The notes under the pieces: model-generated | Databases searched by the model: none | Told to the model about the DNA's origin: nothing | What the model saw: only the letters and a program-made list of their open reading frames with translations | Program-made: the position numbers and the translations under genes | Part shown: positions 61,086 through 64,000 of the stretch, piece by piece | Position numbering within the stretch: the first letter of the stretch is position 1 | Layout: every line of letters starts with the position of its first letter | Assembly: GCF_009389715.1 (NCBI RefSeq) | Contig: NC_052399.1 | Span: forward strand, 23,631,146 to 23,695,145 | DNA from: Phoenix dactylifera | Lineage: Eukaryota; Streptophyta; Magnoliopsida; Arecales; Arecaceae | Reading direction: 5' to 3' | Length of the DNA stretch: 64,000 nucleotides

Positions 61086-62337
61086 ATTATATAAGTAAGC
61101 AATTGGAGATATAATTCAGCATTTACGGAACTTACTGAATCATAAGTCTCCAGAACTGCTAAGATGACATATAACAGGTATCTCTCTCCCTCTCTTAAAG
61201 AGTGGGGGAAATACTCAGTAAGCATTTACAAACACAAAAGACAGAGTGACACGTCAGACCAAGTTTCAAGTCAACCATGAGTCACGTGTCATCAACTGAG
61301 TTTGTTGTAATATCTATTAACCCTTCATAGACCATAAACTGTCAGTCCAATATTAGTTAGAAGGCTGCAAATTAAAAAAATGAGTAACTCAAAAAAGAAA
61401 TGTTACGTGAATTGCTTAATTGAAAACCTGAAAATAATGTTTTTTTTTGTATTATAGTGATTAGAAAATATGAATCCTGGATTTCAGTTTTCTAAAGCCA
61501 ACCTCCAATAATTTATCACAATTACTTTCCACTTTTTTGCGATAAAACACAACTTTTATAAACAAAAGTGTGTGCCAAGTTAGGTGGTGCAAGAGTTCAC
61601 CCTAGTTTTTACAAAACCATACACATAATTACTGTCAATGGGAACTCTGCACAAGCAACCATGTCATTAATGAGTCAATGCCGAATAGTCATAAGTCATA
61701 CTTGTTAAATATCACATGCCATGAGAACACCACAATGTTTTGTATGCATTAATGATCCAAAGTAGTTACAGACAGATCATCAAATTTCTGCACCCTCTAA
61801 CTGAATTTGCATTCAATTTCATAATCCTCTGGAACGTCCTTAAACCTAAAGGAGGCAATCAAATGTGTATCAGAAAGAGTACAAAAGGATAACAGATCGC
61901 ATATTTAAAAGATCAAGGCAACAGTTTGATGTAATTTAACAAAAGTAATAACGTGAACTTCTGGGGTGAGTCTTTTTTTCTCTTTAATAACTTCATCAAT
62001 ATGCAACATGAACCATGATTGCTCCAGCCAAATATTAATTTGAGCTTGCCAAGCCCTTATATCTGCATCAGTTGCTCAGTATTAACTGCCAAACACATCC
62101 CTTTCATTATATATGGGTTTTGCACTTCTGGAGAATGACACAGATCAAGTTAGACAGTTATACATGGAACAGTTGACATGTTCAGGGTATGACCATTTTT
62201 TCAATATTTAGAATTAGCTGCTGAATGGTTTTACAGCAAATTAGCTCTCTAAGCACCACAATTACAGCAAAATTATGTTTTGACACAACAATATGGTCCA
62301 GGCACTAATGGTCTTTAAAGTGCAGTTGAGGCAGTTG

Positions 62338-63050
62338 ACAAAATATAGATTGAAGTAGTTTTTCAAGAAGCATGGAATAATAGATCATATTGCCATTAGC
62401 AGGAATAAATGAGAAAAATGCTTATACAAAGAGGACTCAAATAGTTTGGTTGAGACTAGTTAAGGCATTGAAATTTTACTTCTAAAATCAACTTCAGATC
62501 AACCTCACTATCTGAAGCATCAGAGACCATCAACTGCATAACATAATGACTTCTTCTTAAATTCATGCATATAAACAATAAGATAGTTCTACATTTCATG
62601 ATTTCTAAGCCAAAAGGATTCTAACAGAGTATGTTAGAGAAAATTAAATTCCAATGTGAATCTCAAGATTACCTGTTTTCTCAACATAGAAATGGCTAGT
62701 ATCATCTTGATGAGCAAAAGTTGCTGAATTTATCAACCTCAGGATATCAACTGATCAAGTCTCCTCATGGAAATGAATTCATGCATTTAATGCATCATTC
62801 TGGTTCTCTACTCCACGAGCCTGTTGTTGCCCCTAACTCGCAGTATTCTTTTACCTTTAAATTATGATTTTCATCAGTGTTCTGTGTGAATATCAAAGGA
62901 TATTCTTCAAGAAACTCTGAAAACTATGAGTGCAGTTAAAGATATTGGACAGGACATCCACAACTTACCTAAAATTTCTGAACTGATGGTCTCATCCCAT
63001 CATAATCAAAACAAATCACATAGACAGCATAAGCAAGACTAGAAAAATGT
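62338..63050. repeat. Duplicated 0.7-kb segment, copy B
   Basis: Second copy of the segment at 60345-61085. Its minus-strand donor-like site is near 62968-62963. The two copies are 2.0 kb apart, so the duplicated block may originally have been about 2 kb with only part still alignable. Confidence 0.75.
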
Positions 63051-64000
63051 CCAGGCCCCAAGAAAGAAGTGAGCAGAAAACTGAACTTGATATTGCTCCA
63101 TAAACACAAGTTTGTCATTATGAGAACTAATAGAATATACAGCACGTTATGTCACAAAACTGGATTGCAGAGCAGTGAGACAGTTTATTCCTGTAAACCT
63201 AATTCTTGGGAGAAATAAATTGAAATATTCATTAATAGGCACCATAAAGAAGGCGATTACAGTAAAAGTGGCTTCACAGAAGACAAAAAAAAAACTGCAC
63301 TAGAAAACAAAATCTTCCGCAACAGATGCTACAATCAGTGATAACAATAGATCATATATCACAAGCAATATAACAAAATTTCAAACCAAATTACCCGAGA
63401 ATTATCTATTACGAAACAGAATATTTCTTCTGCAACCAAATCTTGCACCAAGAAAGTTAAATCATGTCATCTATTGTATGCAAAAAAACCTAACGATGGA
63501 TCAGGCAGAAGCAAATAAGAAATAGAAAAAGACGAACCCTAAACATACCTTCATGCGGGTTCAAGAAAACCTCAATATGCCTGATCCGGAATACACTAGC
63601 ACAAAGTTATAAACTCTGAATTGATTTCTCTAAAAACACACTTATAATTCTTCAAGAAAAAGATAAAAAGTCGAGCAAGAAAGCTTGGGAATCAAATAAT
63701 GCCACATCTTGATGCCGTTTCATGGTATCGGATCAGTACGCTTCCCAACATACCTATAATAGAAACCCTAATTTCTTCCTTAAAGTCTCTATATATCTAT
63801 AGAAATAAAAACAACAGCAGAAAGTCCACCGAAAATCCAAGTCGGAAACCTAAATTTTCACGCGAGAAATCTCAAGAACGATCGAAACGGAAGGTCAAGA
63901 ACTCATATAGAAGAAGAAACTTTAATGTGATAAATCTCAAGAAACAAGATCAAAAAGCAACAAGAACGAAAAGGAAAAGGCAAAGAACTCATACCTTGAC
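63051..64000. other. AT-rich end of the window
   Basis: No gene was recognised. On the minus strand there are donor-like sites near 63549 (GAAG then GTATGTTT) and at the very edge, 63995 (CAAG then GTATGAG). These hint that a minus-strand gene begins to the right of the window, but no coding exon can be shown. Confidence 0.3.

Noticed and set aside
61120-61190. Minus-strand peptide YLLYVILAVLETYDS next to a GTAAGT site, considered as an exon
   Set aside because: It is short, has no clear acceptor and reads on past the donor; no link to a neighbouring exon could be shown.

Overview
The window looks like nuclear DNA of a flowering plant, most likely a monocot of the palm type. The evidence is GT-AG introns, plant-specific gene families (a VSP/class-B-like acid phosphatase pair, an OXS3-like protein, a profilin close to palm pollen profilins as I recall them) and a dense load of plant transposons. 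The species assignment is an inference from protein similarity recalled from memory; no search was run.

Layout. 0.8-9.6 kb: two tandem acid phosphatase genes on the + strand with the same three-exon plan, separated by a tRNA-derived SINE and a LINE scrap. 10.6-11.8 kb: an intronless leucine-rich-repeat cell-wall-type protein gene (-). 14.5 kb: a small basic protein gene (-). 20.4-21.3 kb: a two-exon OXS3-like stress/chromatin gene (-). 22.9-25.5 kb: a LINE 3' end and two small DNA transposons. 27.0-32.2 kb: a dead profilin copy that keeps exon 1 and exon 3 remnants and was hit by a very young chromovirus-type LTR element. 36.4-38.6 kb: a 5'-truncated LINE that landed about 100 bp upstream of the TATA box of the intact profilin gene. 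38.9-52.5 kb: the intact profilin gene, 131 codons spread over 13.6 kb because intron 2 is about 11 kb and filled with a hAT MITE, two SINEs, a Tourist-like MITE and a CACTA element. 52.5-64 kb: mostly non-coding, with a duplicated 0.7-kb segment, an RPL24 pseudogene fragment between two half-copies of a TIR repeat, and one candidate minus-strand terminal exon.

The most unusual observations are: a CACTA element inside the profilin intron that carries a two-exon fragment of a SYP7-type syntaxin gene; a tandem duplication of that element's 3' end together with host flank; a duplicated 3' splice site at profilin exon 3; and an RPL24 fragment lying between TIR-like ends. All alignments were done by eye, so identities and ages are approximate.
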